From assembly GCF_002878395.1 (NCBI RefSeq), contig NW_025850773.1, forward strand, positions 207,441 to 271,440: a stretch of 64,000 nt of DNA, written 5' to 3'. The DNA comes from Capsicum annuum. Lineage: Eukaryota > Streptophyta > Magnoliopsida > Solanales > Solanaceae. Each line of letters starts with the position of its first letter. The first letter of the stretch is position 1. The notes under the pieces are model-generated. The model was not told where the DNA came from, ran no database searches, and was given only the letters and a program-made list of their open reading frames with translations. Shown one piece after another: positions 9,379 through 21,106 of the stretch. The position numbers and the translations under genes were made by a program.

Positions 9379-11619
9379 TATGTCACGTCCCAAAATGATG
9401 ACGACGGACAAGAACCGTAGACACTTACTTTACCAGCACTTAGTGACATACGCAAGATTATGAGACAACAGTGAGCACGATACCCAACATAAGATATATA
9501 CATACACGAGAGGGTTGTATTAATAAGACTGTACAATACACTACTACATAATGTCCATAAAGCCTCTAGCCAATTTTAACACGCTATACTACAAGTGAAT
9601 AGTTGGCATAAGGCCCGTCATGCCCAACTAGGGGCCTGTACATGTAATCATAATACTATGCATAGACCATCTCCAAGGAGAGATGGAGCTCACCAAAATA
9701 TCAGCTGAAAATGCCAATAGGGCCTAACGTGGACGTCTGCTATCCTGAGGATCTGAGCCTGCATCGATAAACATGGTACCTCCAGGACGTCAGTACATAA
9801 ACAACAAGTACTTCTATGAAAGCAGAAAAAATAATAGCTGGACAAGTACGAAAGCTCATATGAGTCAAATATCAAAGTGAAAAACGTACGAGCAAAGAGG
9901 AACACATATACGACATGAAACTGTAACCTATGCAGCAATCTTATTAGCACCTTATTTAGTATTTGGAAAAGCGTTCATTATGATATATGGCCTATACTTT
10001 GCTTAGGTAATGTATTTATAAGTAGTACAAATCACAAGATGGCATACTGAAGGCAATTTGAGGCAAGTATCAAGCATATGTTGCTCACTTATTCATTGCT
10101 ATGGTCCCATATGTATAAGTGTAATCGCAGACTGTATCCAGGTACGCCCCGCCCAGGGACTCACTATGAGGGTCTGCCCGCAGGCCATTTATGCCATATG
10201 TTTGCTCGAGTCAGGGGAAACCAATACATGACGTTCCAGCTAACTCCAAATACAAATGATGCCACAAGGGCGAGTACACTCAATGATTGGGCTCACTATA
10301 GTGGTCTGGTCTCGGCCCTATGCACAGGATCACATCGAGCGATATGCCAAGCTAAACTATGTACCCTCCCGTCATTAAATGTCTATCAAATAGTGCCTTG
10401 AAGGCTTGTAACATATGAATTGCTAAAATGATCGCTTAGCTAACATATACAAGTGCAACTATGCTATTACCATTTACTCTTACTCCTAACATGTGATATA
10501 TCTAAATTGTGGCCTAAGGGCTTCAAGTAGAGAAACTTATGATAATATGGAAGTACCTTGGAAACTTAACACAAAGAGGAAAAAATAGATACTTACAAGC
10601 TTGACGGTAGAACGAAGGAATGATATGTAAGGCAATATAAAGATTCTACTTTCATATTTCATGAGAATTATATTAACATTAATAGAAAGGGGTACATGAC
10701 GTAGGGTGGTGCCTTAGCGACGAGGGAAGATTTAGCTTTACATGCCTTAGTGCTTTATTAACTACGATAATAATTCGAGCCTCAAGTTTCAACTCGCTGG
10801 AGTGAATCCTTTATCTTTCCAACCACTAGTTCCCGCTATTCGATACACAATTCACTAGCTACAAAGATAACATATACGTCCATTAGTAACCCGTAAGTGC
10901 ATTCAATAACTTATTCCGACAACCTTCATTTATCTCCGAAATTAATTGAATTCCTTAACAAGTATCCAAAATGAATTCTAACTTTCCCAGCTTATGCAAT
11001 TCAAAACTAAATTTGTCCAATTGATAGGGATCCCTAAAAACTCCCTTTTTATCAAATTTTCTCATTAACCCCTTTCAAGGAGTAGAGCAAAAGTTCAAAT
11101 TAAACATCACCAAACACTTATCTATAATCATATCCAAAAATAGGATAAGGAATTTACCTCTTGATGTTCAAACTTTCAACTAGAAATTGTTTAAACTAAT
11201 TCTTGAAATTCTTTGGAGTTGCCACAAAATTTCCTAGCTTATATGCTCGTTAAGGCTACGGGCATCCCTTCTCTGGTATCTCTTTCTTTCAATAATTTTT
11301 TTTTTCTCTTTTGATGTCACATATGGAACTGAAAATAGAGAAAGTGATGAGTTGTTCCAGTGAACTTTTCCTTTTTCCTTTGTAACTTGACCCCATTTTA
11401 AGGAAATTATAATTTAAAAGAAACATTAATAAAAGGAAAGATGGTCCCACCTACCTTATTATTAATAATAACCATAGAATATATATGTAAGTGTGTATCA
11501 TTTAATTATCTTTACATCCAATGCTGAGATAGATAATTATACATGCGCCACCCATCATAACCTTGGTGTTATGATTTTTATAATCTTAGCTCAGATTCAA
11601 AATTTTTTTTGAAGTGTAA
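9379..11619 (-). mobile_element. solo LTR, probably Ty3/Gypsy
   Basis: Read on the minus strand it starts TGTTACACTTC and ends GGGACGTGACA, so it has TG...CA ends and is about 2.24 kb long. Flanking 5-mers are AATTA (before 9379) and ATTTA (after 11619), matching at four of five positions, which fits an old target duplication. Inside there is no protease, reverse transcriptase or integrase similarity, no primer site next to either end and no second copy nearby, so I call it a solo LTR left by recombination. The open frames inside (9690-9950 and 10078-10401) show no protein character. Confidence 0.5.
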
Positions 11620-12450
11620 CAATTTATTATTTCTAAATAATAAAAAAAAGCAGAATATTTGATCAGTTAAAAAATTTATAGCAAAAAAAAATTAAAATAT
11701 TTTTACAAGGGACAAATTGCCCAAGTTGAATACTGTATTAGTATTGTATATAGACTATATCAGTATTATATATGGACTGTATATGAACAACGTAGACCAA
11801 AATTACCCAAATTAAGAAATGGTTATAAAGCAGAAATAGTATATTCAACTTATCACTTTTTAAAAAAATTTCAAATTTGGACTATTTATTTTAAAAAGTA
11901 CTATAAAGTGTTCTTTTCCCATCTATTTTTGCGAATAGGCCACCATAAGGCTTCACTAACTTCAGCCCTCAAGGGGATTGAGAACCTTGGACTTTAAGAT
12001 GAATGGTAAGCTTACAATGGATAAATTACACAAAAACACAAATTTAAAAGATATAAATGCATAAAAAGAAAATTATCTTTTAAAATATTTCATAAAATTT
12101 CATATTTCTCTTTTTTCTCTTGATACATATTAAATAAGGAAGTAGCAGATTTGCATTTATTTTAGGAGAGTAAATAATGAGAGAGAATCTCTTAAATATC
12201 TAAAAAAAATCAAATTAAAAAATTTCCATCAGATCTTATCATTTGGAATTTACAATTTGGTTCAATTTTTCCATCTCTATTATCTTTTCTTTTCTTAAAA
12301 TTTTGAAAGATTTACTGTGTGTTTCATGTTGACAAGCATTCATATTCTTTTGAAAGTTCTTCATACTTTAGAAACTAAAAAATCTCATAGTTTTCGGTGG
12401 AATCATGCCAATGCCGATAATCATTGCAATGATTCGCAAAATTAGTTATC
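11620..12450. other. AT-rich intergenic
   Basis: No gene. A small patch of TATATGGACTGTATATGAAC-like sequence lies near 11740-11790. Nothing else is supported. Confidence 0.4.
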
Positions 12451-12454
12451 GAAT

Positions 12455-12990
12455 TTGATGTTGATACATATTTTTTTTAGTTAATGAGCTTGATACATAT
12501 ATAATAGTGTTAATTTTTTGATACATTTTCGTACTATAAACGGTGACACATATGAGTGAACATTTGTTGTCACTATATTGGTGATAGATATGAGTGATAC
12601 ATTTGTTGTCAGAATACTGGTGATACATATGGTAAATACTTTTTGATAGTGATTCATATTTTTGATTCATTTATAAATGTTTGATACATTTAACATATGT
12701 TCGACATATGTAAACTATTTATTTTTGTGTGAGATTGAATTTTGAATGAGTATTAAGTAATTTTACTATATATATCACTGTGATACATAATACATCTGGA
12801 ACCATATGTATTATTGTGATACATCTGAAACCGGATGTATCACTGTGATACATTTGAAACTAGATGTATATACGCCACAATTTGCGCGTGGTTTATTTTC
12901 CGTAATAATTGAAAATCAGTTACTTTCTTATTTAACTATCCACTCAGTTACAAAGGTATCACAGTGCATATGTATCAAAGCTAAAAATAT
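12455..12990. repeat. TGATACAT-rich region
   Basis: The word TGATACAT, its variants (TGACACAT, TGATAGAT, TGATTCAT) and the reverse ATGTATCA recur throughout, at irregular spacing. The open frames over this stretch (minus 12446-12670, plus 12806-13042) are products of the repeat. The regular part is 12790-12876. Confidence 0.6.
12790..12876. repeat. three 29-bp tandem units, each an imperfect palindrome
   Basis: Units start at 12790, 12819 and 12848. The second begins ATACATCTGAAACCGGATGT. In each, ATACAT and (A/G)TGTAT arms face each other across about 10 bases, so each unit could form a small hairpin. The units differ at several positions. Confidence 0.7.
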
Positions 12991-14691
12991 GTATCAAAAA
13001 AAATTAAAATTCAGAATATCTTATAATTTAACAAAGTTATGATAAAAAATGTTACAACCCACTAAAAATTTGAGATTTATATAAGTTATCCGCTTAGAAT
13101 TGAAAAATATGACCCAAGCCAATCTAACCCACTAAACTCACCCCACTATTTATGGATTGGACATGATAAAATTTTTTAATGAACAGATAAAATTCTATAG
13201 TTTATTGCAAGTTATAACAACACTTTAGATAATTATTTTACTAAGATTTTAATTGTAAGTTGTAGTAACTTTATGAAAAAATCATTTATTTATTTTAAAA
13301 AATTGATAAATAATTTTTTTAAAAAATAATTAGCTCTATTTTTTAGGGATTAGTATAAAATATATCATAAATAAATGTGTTGATAACTATGAAAAAAGTA
13401 AAATGTGGTCAATATTATATTTACATTTATTATAATTCTTAATTTATTTTTTTTAAAAAAAAAAACAACAAAATTCTTTGCCAAATTCACACATTTCATC
13501 TGCACTTCTAGAACTACTATACTTTTTTTTATTCATTCATCTTCATAAAAATACATCTTCTTTTGGGGTATTATTTTAGTATCAAATTTGATATTTATCA
13601 AATGTTTATATATTTGTGGGTTCAATTTCGTAGTGTTTATCTAGTTTTTTGGCTTGAATCTCAGTATACGTTCATATTGTCAGTTGATTTCATTGTTTTA
13701 TGAATCGTGTCTTCTAAATTCAAATTTGATTTTGCTCCATCTCGAAAGAGTCCTAGAATAATAGAATGAATAAGTAGCAGACTTGGTGGTCCAAAGATTT
13801 TGAGAGAAATTGTTCTGGATGTTCAGAAACTTCAATGCAGCGGTAGAAAATAATAGAATGATGTAATTTTTTGTGCGTACTATATGGTGACTAGAATTTG
13901 ATGTTTTTTATGTTTTTATAGCTCAGTAATGTTGTCCTTTAAACAATCTACATGTTATGAACCAAATTATGTTAGGTATTTTAGAATTTATAATCTTATT
14001 TATGATTTTAAAGTTGACATATTTATTGTTATTAAGGTTTAAGTCAAGTGTTGTCATAGTTGTTTTTGCTATGTATATGTCATGCTATATAAAAATAATA
14101 TAGCATAGCACTTTTTTTATAATCAATAATTCAGTTGATATTAAAAGTGATATAAGTTGAATCAAATTCTTAACTTGTTGAATATATACCATTAACAATA
14201 GGTTTTCTTTATGAATGTAATGTTATTTTGTATTAATTTGATATAAAATATCTTATAATTATGGAATTAGTGAATCTATTGTTTTCAAATTAATTGAATT
14301 CCAAAATATCTTGCTTATAACAAGTATATTTTTTATATTAAATTTGATATAATATATCTTTAATCAATAATTATGAATTGTCATAGGTCGTATTGATTAT
14401 CTACTTCTATTTTTTCGGTATCCATATGGGTAGTTACAATATGAATCAACATTTAATAACATATTCCGTCTACAACTTCAGAAAGAAAAAATTAACATTA
14501 TTTCGAATCAAAACATGAAACAATTATTTATTTATCATAAAATCAACAAAAAACATCTTCCAACATCGTGAAATATAATGCAGACTGATAACAAAAGTTT
14601 AACAATAAATTAAAACTAAGGACAATTATTTATTAAACTTGAGGCGCATGTTTATGGCATATTTTCCTATTGTGTCCCTCTCGACAGTAAC
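12991..14691. other. AT-rich intergenic
   Basis: About 1.7 kb with no supported gene, RNA or defined repeat. It ends at the first LTR of the nested complex; the five bases before that LTR are GTAAC. Confidence 0.4.
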
Positions 14692-16584
14692 TGTTGACAA
14701 CTAATTTTTGTCCTCCTCGATTAAATTTAATTATGAGTTTCTTTGATTTTTAATAAAATCTAAATATTTATTTCTTCCGAATAAATGAGCTCTAAAATAT
14801 TTATTTGGGTTAATTTTATTATTTAAGTAATGATTGTACCTTTTTTGTATTTACATATATAAGATAGTATAAAATTTGTTACTTAAATGAACATTTTTTT
14901 ATCAAAATTAGACTTTTATTGAGATTAAGCTTGAAAATTAATTCAAATTGATAAAATTTTGATTTAAATATAACTTGTTCTCAAAAATAATTCATTGAGA
15001 GAAATATTTATTTGATTTTATCTAATCAAGAAGCTCAGAATTAAAATGAGGTATTAATTCATATCAAATTTCAATTTAATTTAGTCAATCTATAAAATTT
15101 GGTCACAATTGAAATCAAATTGGCCGTAATTACAATGCAATTGACCAATTGATTTTTAATTTCGCCAAAAATTTAATAATATGACTAAATCCTAAAATGA
15201 TTGAGGTTATTTTTTAAATAACCCCAAAACCTTTCTACCCAACCCAACCCTAAATCAAGCTGACCCACTAGCCCTCTCCATAATAGCTCAAATCTGCACC
15301 TCATTAGGCCTAAAATAGATCCCTACCCAACCCATTCTTCCTTTTTTATTTCAACAACAATATGCGTACAGCTTACAACTATTAACAATAGCAAACAACA
15401 TAACGTACAATAACAACAACCTATCTACAACCAGTGTATAACCAAAACCGACCCAAGTCTAGCGAACAACAATAGTACACATAACCCGACGACACAACCC
15501 GTCAACCAAACCCGACAACAACATCTAATATCGTAACAAAGAGCATCAACAACGACTAATTCCAATGATCTAACGGCGACCTGACCCATGATGCAATAGC
15601 TCAGCCTTTTGTAATTTTGAAATTCAAATTCGTACAAGAATAGTACGATCCAGCTCAGTCCCTATCCCCTTTTTTAATTTCTCTCAAAATATCGATATTA
15701 CCCTCAAAGTTACTCCATCCCACATCGCCAAATCAGTCCTAAATTGATTCCTAAATACTCTTATAAATAGCACTACTATTCTAGTAAAAAAAAGATTGCA
15801 GAGGTCGGATAGTGAAAATCCCAAAAGCGTGGGATTTTGCTACCCGAAGAAGGATTTCGGTGCCAAAAAATTTGATAAGACTCGCTTGAGCTCGAATTTA
15901 TAGGCTAAGAATCCAATTTCATTCTGGTGCTGGCGAGAATTCCGATGATCTCGTAGTCCAGTTTGCTGCTCTAAAAAAAGTAAACCTCTCGATACTTTGT
16001 TTCTCGTGAATCTGCCTCCTCTTCATTGTTGTGGTAGTAATTTTAATTTCTTTTATTGATGAGATTATTTGCTATAGAAGGTTTTATGAAGGCTATAGGA
16101 TTTTCTGCGTGATGAAACTTATGATTGATCTAGCATGTTTCCTGATTTCAAACTATGTTTGGTGTTCTGTGTGTATATGAAATTTGTGAACCAGTTTTTC
16201 TACCTTTTAAGTTGTTAATAAACAAAAGCATGCCTTAATTTTGCAATCATTTATTTATTTTCCAATAAGTTAGAGCAGAATTGTTTTCTTTCTTTGGCAT
16301 GATTCTTTATAGTTAGCTTTTTTTTATTAAATTTTATTTTCTTTTAAAGATTTATGGGCTGATCAGTTTTATATTACAAATTTAAAAGTAGTACTTATTT
16401 GAGATGTTACTATATAATTTGCTCTTTTCTTCCCCGATTTTGCTGGCAAAAGGAGGTTAAATCATATGTTATCTTAATTTATGAGTGTTTCATATTGAGC
16501 GTATTACGTGCACTTATTCTTGAAGTGTTGATGTTCAAAAGACATTTTCCAGTAAATAAGATTTAGTATGATCACTAAGTATAT
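14692..16584 (+). mobile_element. LTR1 of Tat/Ogre-like scaffold, 5' part
   Basis: Starts TGTTGACAACTAATTTTTG, matching the starts of LTR2 (36484) and, on the minus strand, the solo LTR at 32545-36112. A TATA box (CTCTTATAAATAGC, near 15758-15771) has its counterpart in LTR2 near 37337. The LTR is interrupted after 16584 by an Athila-like element and resumes at 24643. Total LTR length without the insertion is about 3.36 kb. The open frames over it (15425-15637 minus) are not genes. Confidence 0.8.
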
Positions 16585-18007
16585 TGATAAGTTGTCAATT
16601 TGATGACTTGCTAGCATCTTTTAAGCCTAAATTATCATATTTTTCCATTGATTTGATGGTACTCTTTTACGTAATGCCCATTTATGTAGGTAAAAGTAAA
16701 AAGAGAAAATGGGGCAAGTCATTCAAGTCAACAAGAGGCCAAATGTGAAGGAAAAGAGCCATCCGCTTTGCATCTGCTTTGGATCTGCTTTGTATCTGCT
16801 TGGGAGCTGCTTTCTATCTGCTCTCCATCCGCTTTGGATCTGCTCAAGCAGATCAAGAGCAAGGTGGAAATTTTATAATTTTGTCAATTATTTAAGAGGT
16901 CTTGTAGCTCATTTTTACCCATCATTCTACAACTCTACCTCCCTTATTTAGTCTAGGGTTTTTGTAACTTCTTGGTGCTTGGAGCATGACTTGCACTAAA
17001 TTTTGAGCTAAGAAGACATTAGAGTGACTTCTAAGTGTAGATTTGGCTTCATACATTGAAGATTCATTGGATTCTAAGGTGTGGTTTGCACTCTCTTTAT
17101 TTTCTTTTGGATAACTTTGATGGAAATGTTGATTTATTTGTGTTTATTATCATTATAAGTTGCTAAATCTACCTCTTGGAATTATGCTTGATTAAGATGC
17201 AATTGTATGTGGATAGTAATTAATTTGTGCCTATGCTAGTCTGTAGATGATAGGTTCTATTGTTGCTTGAGTAATGTGATTGGGATTTGATGGGTGAAAG
17301 CCCCAAATACCCATGTGGGTTTGATGAGTGAAAGCTCCAAACTCTATACAGCTCAAGGCCATCTTCAAAACAAGGGTTTTTGGTGAAATTTAGGAATCCA
17401 TATCATCTTCGAAAGAGGGATGTGAAGACCAAAGCAATCATAGACAATTATATGCGTAGTTTGCGAATCTACCACTATCTTAGACATAAGGGTGGTTGTG
17501 ACATTAACTATGCTATGGGTTTCATCCTAGAAATAGATATTCCCAATTGAGGTATTAGGTGATTTTGATTGACACATTTGTTAGGTGCTCGAAAGAGCCA
17601 ACGAGTGAAATCTTTGTCGTTTTATCAAAAGACTAGCCTCAAAGACGTTAGACCTAGCCTACCATATCATCAATAATTAGAATTTACATCAAATTGTCAT
17701 GTTCTCATATACATCTTATCCCTAGGAAAGCATAGTCCCAAGATCCATTTTAATTGATTACCCTCTAATTGTTCTTAGTATTGAATTAGTCCCTTAGAAG
17801 CCCAAGAATTACTTTCACATCCGACACAATTGAAAACTCCCCAAACCATTTTGTACCTTCGGCTTGAATTGGGCAAGCACTCTTATTTCGAATCAACTCA
17901 ATTGCCACTCACATTGTTCCTCGTGGATTCGACCCCAACTCTTGGTGGGTAAATATATTGATAACGATTGCCTTGCACTAAATTGACGTATATGTTGAGC
18001 GTTATCA
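16585..18007 (+). repeat. 5' LTR of the Athila-like element 1
   Basis: Begins TGATAAGTTGTCAATTTG and ends GAGCGTTATCA. It holds a run of GATCTGCTTTG-type words (16758-16852) followed by a TATA-like TATTTAAG (16889-16896). Near 17430-17490 it has about 50 bp that the 3' LTR lacks. Confidence 0.9.
16758..16852 (+). repeat. (G/C)ATCTGCTTTG short repeat in the LTR
   Basis: About eight consecutive 10-12-bp variants of GATCTGCTTTG (GCATCTGCTTTG, GATCTGCTTTG, TATCTGCTTGG and so on) lie just upstream of the TATA-like motif. The same block is in the 3' LTR at about 23419-23515. Confidence 0.75.
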
Positions 18008-18011
18008 AAAA

Positions 18012-18029
18012 TGGCGCCATTGCTGGGGA
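18012..18029 (+). other. primer-binding site, tRNA-Asp type
   Basis: TGGCGCCATTGCTGGGGA lies four bases after the 5' LTR. It differs at two bases from TGGCGCCGTTGCCGGGGA, the site known from Athila-type elements. Confidence 0.85.
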
Positions 18030-18158
18030 ACAATTTGGTGTATTGAGTTAGTTTGGAATTTTAGCTTACTTGCTTTGGTTCAAATTTATAAATATTTGTT
18101 TGTTATTTTCTTTTATTTCTTGTCTAAGGTTGATTCTTATTTTTGTTTATTTGTTACT

Positions 18159-18980
18159 ATGGCATCTTGAAATGAATGTGGATTTGGTGGTTGGAAGTCA
18201 TACATCAATGACCCATGTCCATATTTTGGTGGACCCCACTTTCAGCTAGATTGTAGATATTCTCCTCGGGAAGAGATGTGTGCACCATCTCAACCTTTTT
18301 AGGAGCATAATTATTTCTTATACAATGGTCGAGATGGACATCGGAACCATTGTCCAAATGCCCCTTCCCCCCATTATGCTAACCCAGTTTCTAGTGCTTT
18401 TTATGATTTTAATAGGTCTTATGAGAAGAAAAACGAGGAACGAAGCACGGGAAGTTGTGGCATTGAAGCAATGCTTCAACGTATATTGGAATTGACAATA
18501 ACGACGGATGAGGAAACGACCATTATACACAAGGAATTCAGAGAGAAATTCAAGAAGATAGAAGAAGTGAGCATGGAAATTAATACTTCAAACACTACAA
18601 CCATGCCCGTTCTTCTAAATAAGCATGATATTGAAGAATCCTCAATGATTTTCCAACCAACCAAGTCGAACATGAAAGACGATGCCAAAAAGAAGGACAT
18701 GGTACTAGAGTCGGAAGAAGAAGCCAAGCAAATCCCAAATGTTGACTCTAGTAAATTTTGGGGTGAGGATACCAAAATGGAGACAACTTCGAAATTAGGG
18801 AAAAAACCTCATTCTAACCATTTCTCAACAATAAGTGCGGTGGAGTTAATGAAAATCAATCCATCTGAACAAATCTTGAATGATGGTGAGAATGAGTTAT
18901 TTCCTTACATTCCAGAGTTTACATTTCCAAAAGGGTATACTAAAACCCCAATATTAAAGGCCAAGAAGCTCAAAGTTTGA
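18159..18980 (+). pseudogene. gag-position protein of the non-autonomous element
   Basis: A 273-codon frame starting at ATG 18159, broken only by TGA at 18168 and TAG at 18300. The uninterrupted end, 18471-18980, reads as 169 codons. The N-terminal part has CGFGGWKSYINDPCPYFGG and is rich in Cys, His, Tyr and Pro. The C-terminal part is charged (KEFREKFKKIEE, KKKDMVLESEEEAKQ) and ends PILKAKKLKV. I find no catalytic motif and no CCHC knuckle. Its place right after the primer site and leader is that of gag. A frame with so few stops for its age was probably a real protein of this family. Function unknown. Confidence 0.5.
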
Positions 18981-19197
18981 TGTCCATTTAGTGGCTTTCT
19001 AAGATTCTCACCATTATGAGCCCATACGAAAGTTCGATGCGAAATTGGGCAAATGGTTCAAGTCTTTGAAGTGGCATGATAGAACATTCATCATCATGCT
19101 CTCACATTTATCCAATGCACCTAATAGATGTAATGATCAAAAGATGGATCGACGATTCAAATCGTCTAAGTAGAGAGATAAAGAATGTCTAAATGGT

Positions 19198-19243
19198 GTC
19201 GTGCTGTGACGTTAACTGATGGGCTTCTTGGGAGGCAACCCAA
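19198..19243 (+). other. conserved post-pol box of Athila-like elements
   Basis: GTCGTGCTGTGACGTTAAC followed by GGGAGGCAACCC. The same box follows integrase in the second Athila-like element (46499-46543), so it marks where pol would end although pol is missing here. Confidence 0.65.
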
Positions 19244-19936
19244 GGATTTTTTCTTAATATTTTCTAACGTTTTTTATTCATATTTTAGTTTAGTGTTGTT
19301 TGATGCAGGCAATATCATAAAATTTGAGTGCGTGAAGCTAGAGTCGGAGGCTTGAAAGCTAGTCCCGTACCTTGTTCAAAGAAAAGATGTGTACCAAGCT
19401 GAATGATCTGTGTTGTACCTATTTGAGTAGGCCAGTCATATGTAAAAATAAATGGAGCGCAGATTGCTCGAGTTTTTAGCCAAGGAGAAGCAGCTATTCT
19501 GCCTCAACCTGTGCTGGACACGCTTAAGCAGTCAAAGCACAGTTCAGACACACTTAGAACGCATCACCTACTAATTTTCATTGGTAGTTACTGTCCAGAC
19601 CTACGTATGGACTGCTTTGGCATTTCCAGCACAGGTCAGTTGCATTTTGTAGGGCAGATTTGGGCCAAGAAGCTGAAGGTACTGCTTTTACCTGTGCTGT
19701 ACATGCTGCAACAGTCCAGACGCAGGTCAGCTACACCTTGGACGCACATCAGGCTGCTACAGATTGTTTTCAGCTGCCAAGGATCTGCTTGCTTAGCTCA
19801 GGCGTATCTCAAGCGCAGGCTGAATGCAAGTGCCTTAAAACTCGAGAAATATGCGTTTGTTTTCAGCAATAATTTCAGGAAATGGTCAGATTTTATTGGT
19901 CTAACTCGACCCGGTCAACCCAAATCACTTTAAACG

Positions 19937-19945
19937 TATAAAAAG
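19937..19945 (+). promoter_or_regulatory. internal TATA box ahead of ORF2 remnant
   Basis: CGTATAAAAAGGGGCC is a strong TATA-like motif within the element. It follows about 440 bp with repeated TGCTTT, CTGCTT and CAGCAC(A)GGTCAG-like words, among them GGATCTGCTTG, which also occurs in the LTR repeat upstream of the LTR's own TATA. A TC-rich leader follows. Promoter activity is inferred, not shown. Confidence 0.45.
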
Positions 19946-20992
19946 GGGCCAAAAGCATTCAACACTTACTTTTCTCATAGCAACTTCATTCCAACTAGTT
20001 CTTTTATCTCATACTCAATATTCTCTCTTTCTTTACCAACAATTGAACTAATAAGGATCAAGATAATTCTTTTGAACTTGTGATTCACTTTTCTCTCTTA
20101 AAGCAAGTTAAAGGCATGCTCTCTCTTGGTTTCATTTTTAAATTCTCTCAAAAATGGACGTAATGCTTCATACTTATGATAATTTGTTACTTGAATTAAG
20201 TTTTTGTGAGCTTATTGGAATGATTAACACTTGTTGAAATAATTATGTTGGCATGGGTGCCTTGTTTCACTTGTTTAATTAATGATGCTCTTTTAAATGA
20301 AGTTAGTACACCATATGTTTGGCAAAACGTCCATTAAACCTTTCTAGTTTATTTTGTGTGGTGGGTGGCTCAAGTACGATAGTATGAACACCTTGAATAT
20401 GTTTGAAGATGATTTGGTGAGATGAGATTGCTCTCTTGTTCTCTTATTCTCTTTCTCCATGTTCTTGGTTGGCATGTCCACTATATGTTTGTTGAAATGA
20501 CAATAAGAGAGGAATGTGTTGTATGCTTTTAATGGTTAATATGACTTTCCTTAGGGCATAGTGTGATCATTTTTTATGCATTATTTTGAGTTCAATTGAA
20601 CCTAATAATGAAAAAGTTGGTAGTCATTAGTTGGGGGAGATTATTGAGAAATATGGCATCCATGGTTCTTGTTAGTCACTTTGCCTAACCGGAAAAAATG
20701 AATGCTTACCTTGCCCTATGATAGATTGATGACATTATTCTTAAGGGTATTGGTAATTCTTGTTTCTATTGGAGGTTATGGATGTCCCATGAGCTAGTTT
20801 TGAGAAATGTGAAGAATGTGAAACAATGCTTGCCTAAATGATTAAGTGTTGTAATAAATGAAATTCCTAGACTCTAGTGATGATTTACCTTGCATCATAT
20901 TTTCTTTTCTTACCTTTATTTTTATTTTCTTTCTTAACTTACAAAATTCCAAAAACATGTTTTACCTTTTGTCTTTTGTTTTTTTCTCTTAG

Positions 20993-21106
20993 GTTTTTCT
21001 CCAAGGAAAAATTGCCATGAGAAATTATCTAGGGATGATGAGTCACCCTTTATAGCAGAATTGATGAGAGGAGCCCAGTCTGATAAGGCTTCTATCGAGA
21101 CAGTAT
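20993..21106 (+). pseudogene. 3' end of the element's second ORF
   Basis: After a splice-acceptor-like site (TTTTTTTCTCTTAG, ending at 20992) one frame reads GFSPRKNCHEKLSRDDESPF and then IAELMRGAQSDKASIETV to a TGA at 21104-21106. The 3' region that follows has CATTGGGGACAATGCA and GTAGGGGTGGGGTA, typical after Athila ORF2. Only the last few dozen codons are left. Confidence 0.4.

Noticed and set aside
9690..10401. Open frames inside the solo LTR
   Set aside because: Random frames in long LTR sequence, with no protein character.
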